Below are positions 1-9,696 of a DNA stretch of 64,000 nucleotides, piece after piece. This stretch comes from Variovorax jilinensis. Its GTDB lineage: Bacteria > Pseudomonadota > Gammaproteobacteria > Burkholderiales > Burkholderiaceae_C. Position 1 is the first letter of the stretch. Each line of letters starts with the position of its first letter. The position numbers were made by a program, and so were the translations under genes. The DNA lies in the NCBI RefSeq assembly GCF_030316885.1, contig NZ_JASZYQ010000001.1:496001-560000 (forward strand), read 5' to 3'. Below the pieces are notes generated by a model. That model was not told the DNA's origin. It saw only the letters and a list, made by a program, of their open reading frames with translations, and made no database searches.

Positions 1-184
1 CGACGTTCACGTGGGCAGCAACTGCGTGCTGGTGGCGCCGATCACGATCGGTGCCGGCGGCACGGTGGGCGGCGGCTCGACGATCACCAAGAGCACCGAA
101 CCCGGCACGCTCACGGTCTCGCGTGCGCGGCAGGCCAGCTTTGCCGACTGGGAGCGGCCGCAGAAGGCGCCGAAGAAGGACTAG
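1..184 (+). CDS. glmU: GlmU C-terminal end (partial): UDP-GlcNAc pyrophosphorylase / GlcN-1-P acetyltransferase
   Basis: This is the last 60 codons of a gene that starts before the window. The reading frame begins at base 2 and ends with TAG at 182-184. The peptide has the repeating hydrophobic turns of a left-handed beta-helix (VGSNCVLVAPITIGAGGTVG) followed by a tail containing VSRARQ, typical of the acetyltransferase half of GlmU. GlmU makes UDP-N-acetylglucosamine for peptidoglycan and lipopolysaccharide. glmS, which supplies its substrate pathway, lies 0.6 kb downstream on the same strand, separated by a convergent regulator. The stop codon overlaps that regulator's stop within one CTAG. 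Only the end is visible, so other hexapeptide-repeat transferases are not formally excluded, but the glmS neighbour makes GlmU by far the best call. Confidence 0.88.
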   Translation, partial: DVHVGSNCVLVAPITIGAGGTVGGGSTITKSTEPGTLTVSRARQASFADWERPQKAPKKD

Positions 185-672
185 CCAGGCGGCGCCACCA
201 GGCCCGCCAGCGGCAGGCGGGTCGAGAACTTGGCGCGTGCCAGGCTGAAGAAGGCCTTGACGTTGCGCACGTTGGCGTCGCTCGTGAACAGCCGCTGCGC
301 GAGCGCCTGGTAGCCCGCCATGTCGCCCACGGTGACGATCAGAACGAAATCGGGGCCGGGCGAGACGCGGTAGCACTGCTGCACCGCCTCGTCGGGCACG
401 ACGCGCTGCTCGAAGGCGGCGAGCGAGTCGGCATCCTGCCGGTCCAGAGAGACCTCCACCACCGCCGTCAGCAGCGGGCCCGCGTGCGCCGGGTCGACGA
501 GCGCGACCTCGGCCGCGATCCAGCCGCCTTCGCGCAGCCGACGTACGCGGCGCAGGCAGGTCGGCGGCGAGATGTGAAAGCGCTCGGCCAGTGCCTGGTT
601 GCTTTGCGAGGCGTCGCGCTGGAGTGCGTCGAGCAGGTGGAGATCGGTTTCGTCTAGGGTGATTGATTTCAT
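181..672 (-). CDS. Lrp/AsnC family transcriptional regulator
   Basis: A 163-residue protein with the family's two parts. An N-terminal winged helix-turn-helix spans about residues 8-60 (DLHLLDALQRDASQSNQAL, then ISPPTCLRRVRRL), and an RAM ligand-binding domain spans about residues 70-150. Members bind amino acids or related small molecules, form octamers and usually regulate themselves and nearby genes. I chose the ATG at 672, giving MKSITLDETD, because family proteins start just before this LDxxD motif. An in-frame upstream ATG at 705 would add 11 unlikely residues. It is divergent from glmS (131-nt gap) and its stop codon shares CTAG with glmU. The location between glmU and glmS suggests, but does not prove, a link with amino-sugar metabolism. 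Confidence 0.88.
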   Translation of the reverse strand: MKSITLDETDLHLLDALQRDASQSNQALAERFHISPPTCLRRVRRLREGGWIAAEVALVDPAHAGPLLTAVVEVSLDRQDADSLAAFEQRVVPDEAVQQCYRVSPGPDFVLIVTVGDMAGYQALAQRLFTSDANVRNVKAFFSLARAKFSTRLPLAGLVAPPG

Positions 673-680
673 CGAATTGG

Positions 681-698
681 TGATTATGGAATAAATCA
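681..698. promoter_or_regulatory. Inverted repeat upstream of the Lrp-type regulator, possible operator
   Basis: TGATT at 681-685 and AATCA at 694-698 form an 18-bp imperfect dyad in an A+T-rich patch, unusual in this GC-rich window. It lies just upstream of the chosen regulator start at 672, in the divergent gap before glmS. Lrp/AsnC proteins bind A+T-rich dyads and often autoregulate, so this is a candidate self-operator. The arms are only 5 bp, so the call is tentative. Confidence 0.3.
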
Positions 699-803
699 TC
701 AACACGTCAGAGCTGTGAAATCTGGATTCATTCTGGCGTGAAGATTGATCTGTAATTCCATTGAGGCCGGCCTACGATCGGCACCTCAACCCAGGAGCAA
801 CCC

Positions 804-2684
<1,881 letters not shown>

Positions 2685-2924
2685 GCGCCACAAGCCAGTC
2701 CGGACCAACAACCACCACCCCGGCGGAGGATGCAGCCGGGCGTTTGCCACGCATGGGTGTCGCAGACGAAAGCGGAAAGCGCGACACGCCATCTGATACG
2801 GAGAAATCCCCGGATTCTGAGCCTATGCATGCCGGACATCCGCTGCGAGACTGTCGGTCACGCAATGAAGCAGCCGCTTCGGCAGCGCTTGACGCAGTGC
2901 TTCTCACGATGGATGGTGTTAACA

Positions 2925-3173
2925 ATGGAATGGGTGCCTGTAGTCCTCGTGACGTTCAAGGTTCTCGTGTTCGGCACGTGCATGTTCTTGGCCATCAAGT
3001 GGCACTACGAACGCGGAAAGAACGAGAAGAAGAAGGACGAGCAGGAGAAGCGCGGCGCGGTGCTGCGCGCGGGCGGCAAGGTGGTCGCCGTCTTCGCACT
3101 GTCGCTCCTCGGCCTCCTGCTCCTGACCTTCGGCTTCAGCGGGATGCTCGGCCTGGACCTGGGCTTCCCTTGA
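2925..3173 (+). CDS. Small two-helix membrane protein, unknown function
   Basis: An 82-residue protein starting MEWVPVVLV. One hydrophobic segment spans about residues 5-24 and a second about 54-74. A strongly charged Lys/Glu loop lies between them (KNEKKKDEQEK). I do not recognise a family. The start is uncertain: ATGs at 2913 and further upstream are in frame, but those extensions lack membrane-protein character. The gene stands alone after glmS (240 nt of sequence in which I see no other gene) and is convergent with the OmpA-like gene. Composition matches its neighbours. Confidence 0.55.
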   Translation: MEWVPVVLVTFKVLVFGTCMFLAIKWHYERGKNEKKKDEQEKRGAVLRAGGKVVAVFALSLLGLLLLTFGFSGMLGLDLGFP

Positions 3174-3205
3174 CGCCAGACAGGCGGCAGGTATCCGGTC
3201 CGCGC

Positions 3206-4297
3206 TCAGGAAGGCGCCACCACGTCTCCCGTCACACGGATCTCCACGCGCCGGTTCGGCTGCAGGCACGCGATCAGCTCGGTCCGGTTCCTGGCCTTGC
3301 CCGCGGAGCGGCATTCGGCTTCGGTGATCTTCAGGTTGGTCTTGCCGCGGCCTTCGGTCTGGATGATGCCGGCCGGCACGCCGACGCGCACCATGTGGTC
3401 GCGCACCGCGTTGGCTCGCGCCACCGACAGCCGCTGGTTGTATTCGACGCTGCCGAGCGGGTCGGTGTAGCCGACGATGAGGATCGCGCGCGGCTGCACG
3501 TTGGTGCGCTTGAGTTCCTGCAGCAAGGCCTCGACGCGCTCGCGACCCGTGGGCGTCAACTCGGCCTTGTCGAAGATGAAGGTGCCGTCGGACGCGATCT
3601 CGAAATTGCGCGGCTGCGGCGGTGGCGGCGGCGGCACGGCCGCCATCGGCGGGGGCGGGGGCGGCGGCGGGGCGGCTTGCGCCAGCTGCGGGCGCGGGCC
3701 CAGCGGGATCTGGAGGCCGACCGTGAACAGCCAGTCGTTCAGGTGGCTCTTGTTGGCGACGAAGCCGCCCTTGTTGTCGTCGTAGCGGTAGCGGATGTCC
3801 GCAACCAGCCGGCCCCAGGAGGAAAACGGCCAGACCACGCCGCCGCCGAGGTTGGCCATGAAGCTGGTCTTGCTTTCGCTGCCGAAGGGCGTGCTGTACT
3901 TGTCGTTGATGGCGCCGACCCCGCCCACCAGGTAGGGCTGCACGCTGTTCGACTGCCACACCTGGAAGCCGCGGCGGCCCATGAAGAACCATTGCGCGTC
4001 GAGCGTTCCGCTCCAGTTCTTGTACTTGTCGTCGCTGCCGAACTTGCCGTCGAGCTGTTCGTACTGCGGCCGCAGTTCGATGTTCCAGCTCGGGCTGATC
4101 GGCTTGCCGATCGCGATCCCTCCGCCCCATCCGTTGTCGGCATTGCGGGCGCCGTCGGGCCGTACGTAGGTGCCGAAGGGCGTGACGTACCAGCGGTCGT
4201 CGAAGTATTGGTCCGCGGTGTACGTGGATTGCGCCAGGGAGGCCGCGCCGGGAATGGCAAGAACACAACAAACCACAAGAGCGCGTCGATCGAACAT
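3206..4297 (-). CDS. OmpA-family outer membrane protein
   Basis: A 363-residue protein with a signal peptide (MFDRRALVVCCVLAIPGAA, cleavage near residue 22). An N-terminal beta-barrel covers about residues 25-195, followed by a proline-rich linker with two runs of six to eight prolines and then an OmpA C-terminal domain of about 120 residues. The last domain carries the peptidoglycan-binding signature (GYTDPLGS, NQRLSVARANAV, and NRRVEIRV near the end). It should sit in the outer membrane and anchor it to the cell wall. I chose the ATG at 4297 because a GAGG ribosome site lies about 8 nt upstream; an in-frame GTG at 4309 is the alternative. It is monocistronic and faces the small membrane protein gene tail to tail. 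Confidence 0.9.
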   Translation of the reverse strand: MFDRRALVVCCVLAIPGAASLAQSTYTADQYFDDRWYVTPFGTYVRPDGARNADNGWGGGIAIGKPISPSWNIELRPQYEQLDGKFGSDDKYKNWSGTLDAQWFFMGRRGFQVWQSNSVQPYLVGGVGAINDKYSTPFGSESKTSFMANLGGGVVWPFSSWGRLVADIRYRYDDNKGGFVANKSHLNDWLFTVGLQIPLGPRPQLAQAAPPPPPPPPMAAVPPPPPPQPRNFEIASDGTFIFDKAELTPTGRERVEALLQELKRTNVQPRAILIVGYTDPLGSVEYNQRLSVARANAVRDHMVRVGVPAGIIQTEGRGKTNLKITEAECRSAGKARNRTELIACLQPNRRVEIRVTGDVVAPS

Positions 4298-4548
4298 GGT
4301 GAGCCTCACGAAGCAGATTGATTGGGCGGAGCTGGGTCTTCAGGCAGGCTGACGATAGGCTTGGCCCAACGGATTGGTTCGCACGGATGCAACCGAGTGA
4401 TGCGGGAGAGGGTTCCGGGCCATCCGCTGTTGCACTTCTTGCCGAATTGCATTCGCTTGGTGGCTCGCGGGCAACGAACTGAATCTAGGCGCATGTAGGA
4501 CGCCGCGTCGGCGCTAAAGTGCCAGCCTCGTTTTCTCGATGAGGTCCG

Positions 4549-5241
4549 ATGCCAAAGCCGACGCTTCACTACCACCCGTTGTCCTCGTATTGCCACAAGG
4601 TTCTGATCGCGCTCGACGAGATGCAGATCGAGTTCGACAGCCATCTGCTGGACCTCGGCGACCCCGCCGCGCGGGCCGATTTCCTCGCCCTGTGGCCTAC
4701 CGGCAAGATGCCGCTGCTGGTGGACCGGGGCCGGCCGGTGGCGGAGACCAGCATCATCATCGAGCACCTGCAGCGCCACCACGCGCCTTCTGCACGCCGG
4801 CTGATCCCGGACGATCCGGACCAGGCGCTCGAGGTGCGCCTGTGGGACCGCCTCTTCGATCAGTACGTCATGACGCCGATGCAGGCCTGCACCGCGGATC
4901 TGCTGCGGCCCGAGGAACAGCGAGACCCTCGCGGTGCTGCGCATGCGCGGGACTCCCTCGCGTCGTCCTTCGCGTGGATCGACCGCCATCTCGAGGGCCG
5001 CACGTGGGTCGCCGGTGATGCCTTCAGCATGGCCGACTGCGCAGCCGCGCCGGCCCTGTTCTTCGCGCTGACCTATGTGCCGCTGGCGGCTGGCCAGTCG
5101 AACCTCGCCGCGTACTTCGAGCGCCTGGTCAGCCGGCCCTCGGTGGCGCGCACCATCGATCAGGCACGGCCCTGGTTCAGGTTCTATCCGGGGCGCGCGG
5201 GGCTCGACGCGCGCTTTCTCGACACCGGGTCTGCGGACTAG
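4549..5241 (+). CDS. Glutathione S-transferase family protein
   Basis: A 230-residue protein with the two-domain GST plan. The thioredoxin-like N-terminal domain (residues 1-80) contains SSYCHKVLIAL with the likely catalytic Ser/Cys near residues 11-14. It also has TGKMPLLVD, whose proline is the cis-Pro that positions glutathione, and ETSIIIEHL, which binds the gamma-glutamyl group. An all-helical domain follows (about 90-215). Such enzymes conjugate glutathione to electrophiles or reduce peroxides in the cytoplasm; the substrate cannot be told. Its TAG stop overlaps the stop of the convergent LysR gene within a CTAG. Confidence 0.9.
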   Translation: MPKPTLHYHPLSSYCHKVLIALDEMQIEFDSHLLDLGDPAARADFLALWPTGKMPLLVDRGRPVAETSIIIEHLQRHHAPSARRLIPDDPDQALEVRLWDRLFDQYVMTPMQACTADLLRPEEQRDPRGAAHARDSLASSFAWIDRHLEGRTWVAGDAFSMADCAAAPALFFALTYVPLAAGQSNLAAYFERLVSRPSVARTIDQARPWFRFYPGRAGLDARFLDTGSAD

Positions 5242-6131
5242 GCCAGCGCGGCAGCCAGCAACTCCCGCACCCGAGTGACGCGCTGGTCCTCGCCGCGGCG
5301 TGCCGGCATGAACTGGAAGGCCACGCGCGGCAGCGCCGGCAGGCCATGCGGCTTTGCCAGCCGCGCGATGCCGGCACACAGCGAGGATTCGTTGAGACAG
5401 GCGACGCCGAGCCCCGCCACCAGGGCCGACTGCAGGCCCGCGACGCCCGAGGCCACGTGCGCCACAGTGAATGCCACGCGCCGTTCGCGCAGCAGTCGCA
5501 GCGTGAACTGGTGCAGCGTGCAGCTGTCGGGCAGCACGACGAGGCGCACCGGCTCGCCGCGCGCCGGCTGCCGACCGTCGGCGCCGACCCAGGCCAGCGC
5601 TTCGCGGCGCAACGGCGCCGCGGCCGAGCCGGGGCGGGCCGCGGGCGCCTGGATCCGCATCGCGAGGCCGATGTCGAAATCGCCGCGCCCATGGGCGGCC
5701 TCCATCGCGCTGCCCTGCAGCACGCTCACGTGCAGGCGCAGCCGCGGATAGCTCTCGCCGATGCGGGCGAGCAGCCGGCTCAGCTCGCCGGGCCGGAAAT
5801 AGTCGGTGACCGCGAGGCGCAGCTCGCCCTCCAGCGTCTCGCCCTGCACGTCACGCAGCGCCTCGTCGCTGGCCGCCAGAAGGCGACGCGCATGGCCGAG
5901 CAGCCGCAGGCCTGCAGGGGTCGGCGTGACGCCGGCCTTGCTGCGATCGAAGAGCAGGTGCCCGACGCGTTCCTCGAGCTTGCGCATCTGCTCGCTGACC
6001 GCGGATTGCGAAAGGAAGACCAGCGGCGCGCCCGCAGTGAGGCTGCCGGCGTCGGCCACCGCAACCAGCGTGCGCAGTTGTTCGAGATCGAGGGGCTGCA
6101 TGGAGGAATGCATTCGTAGAACCGATGACAT
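5238..6131 (-). CDS. LysR-type transcriptional regulator
   Basis: A 297-residue LysR regulator. The N-terminal helix-turn-helix is around residues 12-70 (LDLEQLRTLVAVADAGSL, then SQSAVSEQMRKLEERVG), and a periplasmic-binding-protein-like effector domain follows from about 100 to 295. The first ATG at 6131 has a GGAAGA ribosome site about 8 nt upstream. The ATG at 6101 would give the more usual LysR beginning MQPLDLEQ, so either is possible. It is divergent from the tautomerase gene, the classic LysR arrangement, with an inverted repeat in the shared region. It probably controls itself and the tautomerase; the ligand is unknown. Confidence 0.92.
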   Translation of the reverse strand: MSSVLRMHSSMQPLDLEQLRTLVAVADAGSLTAGAPLVFLSQSAVSEQMRKLEERVGHLLFDRSKAGVTPTPAGLRLLGHARRLLAASDEALRDVQGETLEGELRLAVTDYFRPGELSRLLARIGESYPRLRLHVSVLQGSAMEAAHGRGDFDIGLAMRIQAPAARPGSAAAPLRREALAWVGADGRQPARGEPVRLVVLPDSCTLHQFTLRLLRERRVAFTVAHVASGVAGLQSALVAGLGVACLNESSLCAGIARLAKPHGLPALPRVAFQFMPARRGEDQRVTRVRELLAAALA

Positions 6132-6139
6132 GCATCATA

Positions 6140-6163
6140 TCTTCCCGCTTTTCAGATGGAAGA
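6140..6163. promoter_or_regulatory. Inverted repeat between LysR gene and tautomerase gene, candidate operator
   Basis: TCTTCC (6140-6145) and GGAAGA (6158-6163) are perfect 6-bp arms around a 12-nt spacer, within the 80-nt divergent gap. LysR proteins bind interrupted dyads in such gaps. The right arm lies about 50 nt upstream of the tautomerase start. The left arm overlaps the ribosome site proposed for the LysR gene, which would fit autorepression. Confidence 0.45.
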
Positions 6164-6211
6164 CCGATTCCCACAATGGCGCCATCTCGTTTCAATGAAG
6201 GAGTCGCCGCC

Positions 6212-6610
6212 ATGCCCCACATCGTCATTCATCTCTCGGGAGAGCCCGATGCCCGTCTCACGCGCCGCGTCGTCGACAAGGTTGCAGAGCTGACCCAACG
6301 CATCCTCGACAAGCGGCTTCCGGTAATCGCCACCACGGTGCAGTACATCGCGGCCGACAGCTGGTTCATCGGCGGCAGCTCGCTGGCGGAACTGGGCCGC
6401 TCTGCCTTTCACCTCGACATCAGCATCACGGACGAGACAAACACCAAGGCCGAGAAGGCGCGCTACCTGCGCGAGCTGCATGCCGCCATGGCCGAGATCC
6501 GGGGCGACCTGCACGAGGTGTCGTACGTGCATCTGATCGATGCCCGCGCCGCGGCCTATGGCTACGGCGGCCTGACGCAGGAGTTCCGGCACCAGCAGGC
6601 CGGCGTGTGA
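6212..6610 (+). CDS. Tautomerase family protein (4-oxalocrotonate tautomerase superfamily)
   Basis: A 132-residue protein starting MPHIVIHLSG, so Pro2 becomes the N-terminal catalytic proline that defines this superfamily. The start at 6212 is fixed by this proline and by GAAGGAG about 8 nt upstream; an upstream ATG at 6125 would bury the proline and is rejected. The body (LTQRILDKRLPVIATTVQYI, then DISITDETNT) fits the beta-alpha-beta fold. The length suggests a fused double-unit member rather than the 62-residue type. The natural substrate is unknown. It is probably regulated by the divergent LysR protein. Confidence 0.85.
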   Translation: MPHIVIHLSGEPDARLTRRVVDKVAELTQRILDKRLPVIATTVQYIAADSWFIGGSSLAELGRSAFHLDISITDETNTKAEKARYLRELHAAMAEIRGDLHEVSYVHLIDARAAAYGYGGLTQEFRHQQAGV

Positions 6611-6647
6611 GCGCCGGGCCGCCGATGGCCCTGCGGACGATCGCCGC

Positions 6648-6938
6648 CTAGTTCACCCGCAGGCTCGTGGTGTCGCCATACGCGGCCGCGCCTGCCGACG
6701 TGATGGCTCGTGCGCCCGCGCGCACCTGGGCGCGGTCGGCCATGCCGACAGGTGCGCCGATGCCGGTGCCGCCATTGGAAATCCGCACCGGGTTCATGGC
6801 CTGCGTGCGCACCTCGGCGCGCGATTGCATCGACTGGAAGGGTGCCGGCGGCAGCGGATTCTGCTCGCCCTGGAAGGCATGGGCGGCGAACGCCGAGAGG
6901 CCGAGCAATGCGGTGGTCGCGATGCGTGTGGTGTTCAT
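6648..6938 (-). CDS. Small exported protein, unknown function
   Basis: A 96-residue protein with a clear signal peptide (MNTTRIATTALLGLSAFAA, cleavage after AHA near residue 21). The mature part is low in complexity and contains the alternating pattern RAEVRTQA and RAQVRAGARA. No cysteines or known domain are visible. It resembles in plan the exported protein at 40964-41314, which begins MNTSKI and has the same alternating A/V/R pattern. It follows the fasciclin gene by 49 nt on the same strand and could share that gene's sigma-type promoter. Confidence 0.7.
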   Translation of the reverse strand: MNTTRIATTALLGLSAFAAHAFQGEQNPLPPAPFQSMQSRAEVRTQAMNPVRISNGGTGIGAPVGMADRAQVRAGARAITSAGAAAYGDTTSLRVN

Positions 6939-6987
6939 GATGGATACCTCTGGAGATCGGGTGAAGGGGGAAAGGACTGCGGCGCCA

Positions 6988-7545
6988 TCACTTGGGCAGC
7001 AGCACCTTGTCGACGACGTGGATCACGCCGTTGGACTGCATGACGTCGGCAATGGTCACGGTGGCCGCATTGCCGTTCTCGTCGACGACCATGACCTTGC
7101 CGCCGCTGGTCTTCGCGGTCAGCGAGCCACCTGCCACGGTCTTGAGCTGCGCCATGCCGTTGCCGTCCTTGATCTGCTTCATGAGCGTGGCGGCATCGAC
7201 CTTGCCGGGGACCACGTGGTAGGTCAGGACGGTGGTCAGCTTGCCCTTGTTCTCGGGCTTGAGCAGCATGTCGACCGTGCCGGGCGGCAGTGCGGCAAAG
7301 GCTTCGTTGGTCGGCGCGAAGACCGTGAAGGGGCCCGGGCCCTTGAGCGTGTCGACCAGCCCCGCTGCCTTGACCGCGGCCACCAGCGTGGTGTGGTCCT
7401 TCGAATTGACCGCGTTGTCGATGATGTCCTTGGTCGGCAGCATCGGCGCGCCCCCGACCATCACCTGTGCCATGGCCGAGACCGCACCGACCGAGAGCGA
7501 GACCGCGAGGACGATGGAGGCGGCGCGTTTGAAGGGGATCTGCAT
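6988..7545 (-). CDS. Fasciclin (FAS1) domain secreted protein
   Basis: A 185-residue exported protein. The signal peptide [20 protein letters not shown] ends near AMA (residue 26), followed by one FAS1 domain. The conserved H1 box is [14 protein letters not shown], the H2 box is [10 protein letters not shown], and the domain closes with [15 protein letters not shown]1 domains act in adhesion or matrix contacts, and bacterial single-domain forms are periplasmic or secreted. The start at 7545 is supported by AGGAGC about 6 nt upstream. A match to the ECF-sigma promoter pattern (7595-7624) lies about 50 nt upstream, overlapping the end of the methyltransferase gene, so it may belong to the adjacent sigma regulon. 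Confidence 0.93.
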   Translation of the reverse strand: MQIPFKRAASIVLAVSLSVGAVSAMAQVMVGGAPMLPTKDIIDNAVNSKDHTTLVAAVKAAGLVDTLKGPGPFTVFAPTNEAFAALPPGTVDMLLKPENKGKLTTVLTYHVVPGKVDAATLMKQIKDGNGMAQLKTVAGGSLTAKTSGGKVMVVDENGNAATVTIADVMQSNGVIHVVDKVLLPK

Positions 7546-7594
7546 GAAGTGCTCCTGTTGGATGGGCCGCCGCGAAGATGCGCGGCGGCTGCAC

Positions 7595-7624
7595 TTGATA
7601 CGCGGCGCCTGCCGCGACGGATCA
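7595..7624 (-). promoter_or_regulatory. ECF-sigma-type promoter of the fasciclin gene
   Basis: On the minus strand TGATCC (7624-7619) is followed by an 18-nt spacer and TATCAA (7600-7595). The same TGATCC-N18-TA layout occurs before the ECF sigma gene, the flavin oxidoreductase operon and the second methyltransferase operon, always with an 18-nt spacer. It overlaps the TGA stop of the upstream methyltransferase gene and would place the transcript start about 40 nt before the fasciclin ATG. Confidence 0.6.
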
Positions 7625-8890
7625 GCTTCGTGGCGCGTGCGCGAAGGTAAAGAGGCCGACGTCGACACGGCCGGCGCGAAAGCCCGCCTCGCAGTAGCAG
7701 AGGTAGTACTCCCAGAGCCGGCGGAAGCCCTCGTCGTAGCCGAGCGCGGCGATCGTGGGCCAGGCCGCGTGGAAGCGGCGACGCCACTCGGCCAGGGTCA
7801 GTGCGTAGCTCTCGCCAAAGGATTCGGCGGTGTGCATTGCCAGCCCCGCGCGTGCGGCGTGCTTCTGCATGGCGGCCACTGAAGGCAGCTTGCCGCCCGG
7901 GAAGATGAAGCGCTGCACGAAGTCCGTGCTCCGGCGGTAGCGCTCGAAGTAGTCGTCGGCGATCGTGATCACCTGCAGCACGCCCGAGCCGCCCGGCGCG
8001 AGCCTCTCCCGCAGGGTGTCGAAGTAGGTCGGCCAGAAGCGCTCGCCGACCGCCTCCAGCATCTCGATCGAGACGATGCGGTCGTACTGACCTTCGACGT
8101 CGCGGTAGTCCTGCAGACGCAGGTCGACCGCGTCGAGTTGCTGTGCGCGCACCTGCTGCTGCGCATGCGCGAGCTGCTCGGTCGACAGCGTGAGTCCGGT
8201 CAGGTGCACGCCGTGAATGCCCGCAAGGCGGGTTGCGAGTGCGCCCCAGCCACAGCCGATCTCGAGCACCTTCGCGCCGGGCCGGGGTGCGAGCAGTTCG
8301 ACGATGCGATCGAGCTTGGCGGCCTGCGCGGCCTCGAGGGATTCGTCGCCGGTCGCGTAGAGCGCACTCGAGTAGATCAGCGCCGGGTCCAGCCACTGGG
8401 CATAGAAGTCGTTGCCCATGTCGTAGTGGAAGGCGATGTTGCGCCGGCTGCCTGGGCGCGTGTTGGCGCGGCTCCAGCGGAAGAGGTCGCCGAATCGGCG
8501 CGCGAGCCACGAGCCCTCGAGCACGTCGCCCCAGCTGTCCTCGTTGCGGATGCCGAATTCGAGCAGCGCCGCGAGGTCCGGCGTCGACCAGTCGCCGTCG
8601 CGGTACGACTCGGCCAGGCCCAGGTCGCCCTTGCGCAGCAGGCGCGCGAGCGGCCGCCAGCGGTGCAGCGTCATGGCGGCCTGCGGCCCGTCGACCGCGC
8701 CGCGCCCCTCGAGCCGCGTGCCGTCCGGCAGCTGCACGCTCAACGCGCCGCGGGCCACGTTGCCGAGCAGGCGTGCGAGCAGGCGGTGCAGCGTCGGCGC
8801 GCCGAGACGGCGACGTCCATCGGCGACGCGGTCGCTGCCTTCGCCGGATGCGGTGCCGAAATCGGGAGTCGAGGGGGACGTTGCGCTCAT
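7622..8890 (-). CDS. Cyclopropane-fatty-acyl-phospholipid synthase-family methyltransferase (first copy)
   Basis: A 422-residue S-adenosylmethionine-dependent enzyme of the CFA synthase family, which methylates double bonds of phospholipid acyl chains at the inner membrane. An N-terminal lipid-recognition region (about 30-150) precedes [20 protein letters not shown], the family's substrate-site motif. The SAM-binding [10 protein letters not shown] lies near residue 206, and [14 protein letters not shown] and [10 protein letters not shown] follow. The start at 8890 is set by a 4-nt ATGA overlap with the DUF1365 gene, so it is the last gene of a three-gene operon behind the flavin oxidoreductase. 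It could form cyclopropane rings or, as in the furan-fatty-acid pathway, methylated unsaturated chains; sequence alone cannot decide. Confidence 0.92.
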   Translation of the reverse strand: MSATSPSTPDFGTASGEGSDRVADGRRRLGAPTLHRLLARLLGNVARGALSVQLPDGTRLEGRGAVDGPQAAMTLHRWRPLARLLRKGDLGLAESYRDGDWSTPDLAALLEFGIRNEDSWGDVLEGSWLARRFGDLFRWSRANTRPGSRRNIAFHYDMGNDFYAQWLDPALIYSSALYATGDESLEAAQAAKLDRIVELLAPRPGAKVLEIGCGWGALATRLAGIHGVHLTGLTLSTEQLAHAQQQVRAQQLDAVDLRLQDYRDVEGQYDRIVSIEMLEAVGERFWPTYFDTLRERLAPGGSGVLQVITIADDYFERYRRSTDFVQRFIFPGGKLPSVAAMQKHAARAGLAMHTAESFGESYALTLAEWRRRFHAAWPTIAALGYDEGFRRLWEYYLCYCEAGFRAGRVDVGLFTFAHAPRS

Positions 8891-9696
8891 GAATCTCTGG
8901 CCTTGGTGATGGTGACCGGCTGTGCCGGCGGGATCGGGTGCGGGTGAAGGCGCAGGCCCTTGCGCCACAGGCGCAGCGCCTCCCAGTGGATCGCCGCCAC
9001 GACCTTCAGCGTCAGCAGCGGATGACTCAGGAACACGCGCAGCAGCGCCCGATCGCCGAGCTGGCGGCGCTGCGCGTCGAGGCGGGCATGCAGCAGCGCG
9101 CCGTCGGCGTCGCGCGCCTCGATGTCGATGCGCAGGCCTGGGCGATCGGCGGCCGGCAGCGCGAGGCCGAAGCCGTAGTGCATGTCGAGGCCCATGAAAG
9201 GCGACACGTGAAAGCGCTTCTCGCATTGCTGCGCGATGTGCTCGCTGCGGCCTTCGGCGGCGTCGACGGGAATCAGGTAGGCGTGGCGCTCGCCGAAGGT
9301 GTTGTGCACTTCGTAGAGCACGGCCTGCAGCGCGCCGTCGGGTGCATGGCAGTAGAAGACGCTGAGCGGATTGAACACGTGGCCCAGGATGCGCGGCATG
9401 CCGAGCAGCCGGATCGCGCCGCCGCCCGGCAGGCCGGCCTCGCGCAGCTGCCGTTCGACGTGCTCGCGCAGGCTCATGCCGGGGATCGCACCGTAGTCGC
9501 TCTCGTGCACGCTGAAGAGGTTGAATCGGTTGAGCGAGAAGAGCCGAAGCCGGCGATCGAGCACCGGCAGCTCGTCCAGGTCGAGCAGCAGCGTGAACAG
9601 CCGGTAGTCAAGGCGATGCCGTGCCGGGCGCAGGCGCTGGTGCGTCACGCGGCCGACGTAGAGCGCGGATTCGCGCGGGCTGGCTGCTCCGTTCAT
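8887..9696 (-). CDS. DUF1365 family protein
   Basis: A 269-residue protein matching the DUF1365 plan: an N-terminal segment GRVTHQRLRPARHRLDYRLF, a central GHVFNPLSVFYCH, and VLYEVHNTFGERHAYL. The biochemical function is unknown. The family nearly always sits between a flavin-dependent amine-oxidase-like protein and a CFA-synthase-like methyltransferase, as it does here, so a role in fatty-acyl modification is the usual inference. Both ends overlap the neighbours by 4 nt (ATGA), indicating translational coupling. Conserved His and Cys residues (VFYCH, EVHN) could bind a metal or substrate. Confidence 0.9.
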   Translation of the reverse strand: MNGAASPRESALYVGRVTHQRLRPARHRLDYRLFTLLLDLDELPVLDRRLRLFSLNRFNLFSVHESDYGAIPGMSLREHVERQLREAGLPGGGAIRLLGMPRILGHVFNPLSVFYCHAPDGALQAVLYEVHNTFGERHAYLIPVDAAEGRSEHIAQQCEKRFHVSPFMGLDMHYGFGLALPAADRPGLRIDIEARDADGALLHARLDAQRRQLGDRALLRVFLSHPLLTLKVVAAIHWEALRLWRKGLRLHPHPIPPAQPVTITKARDS

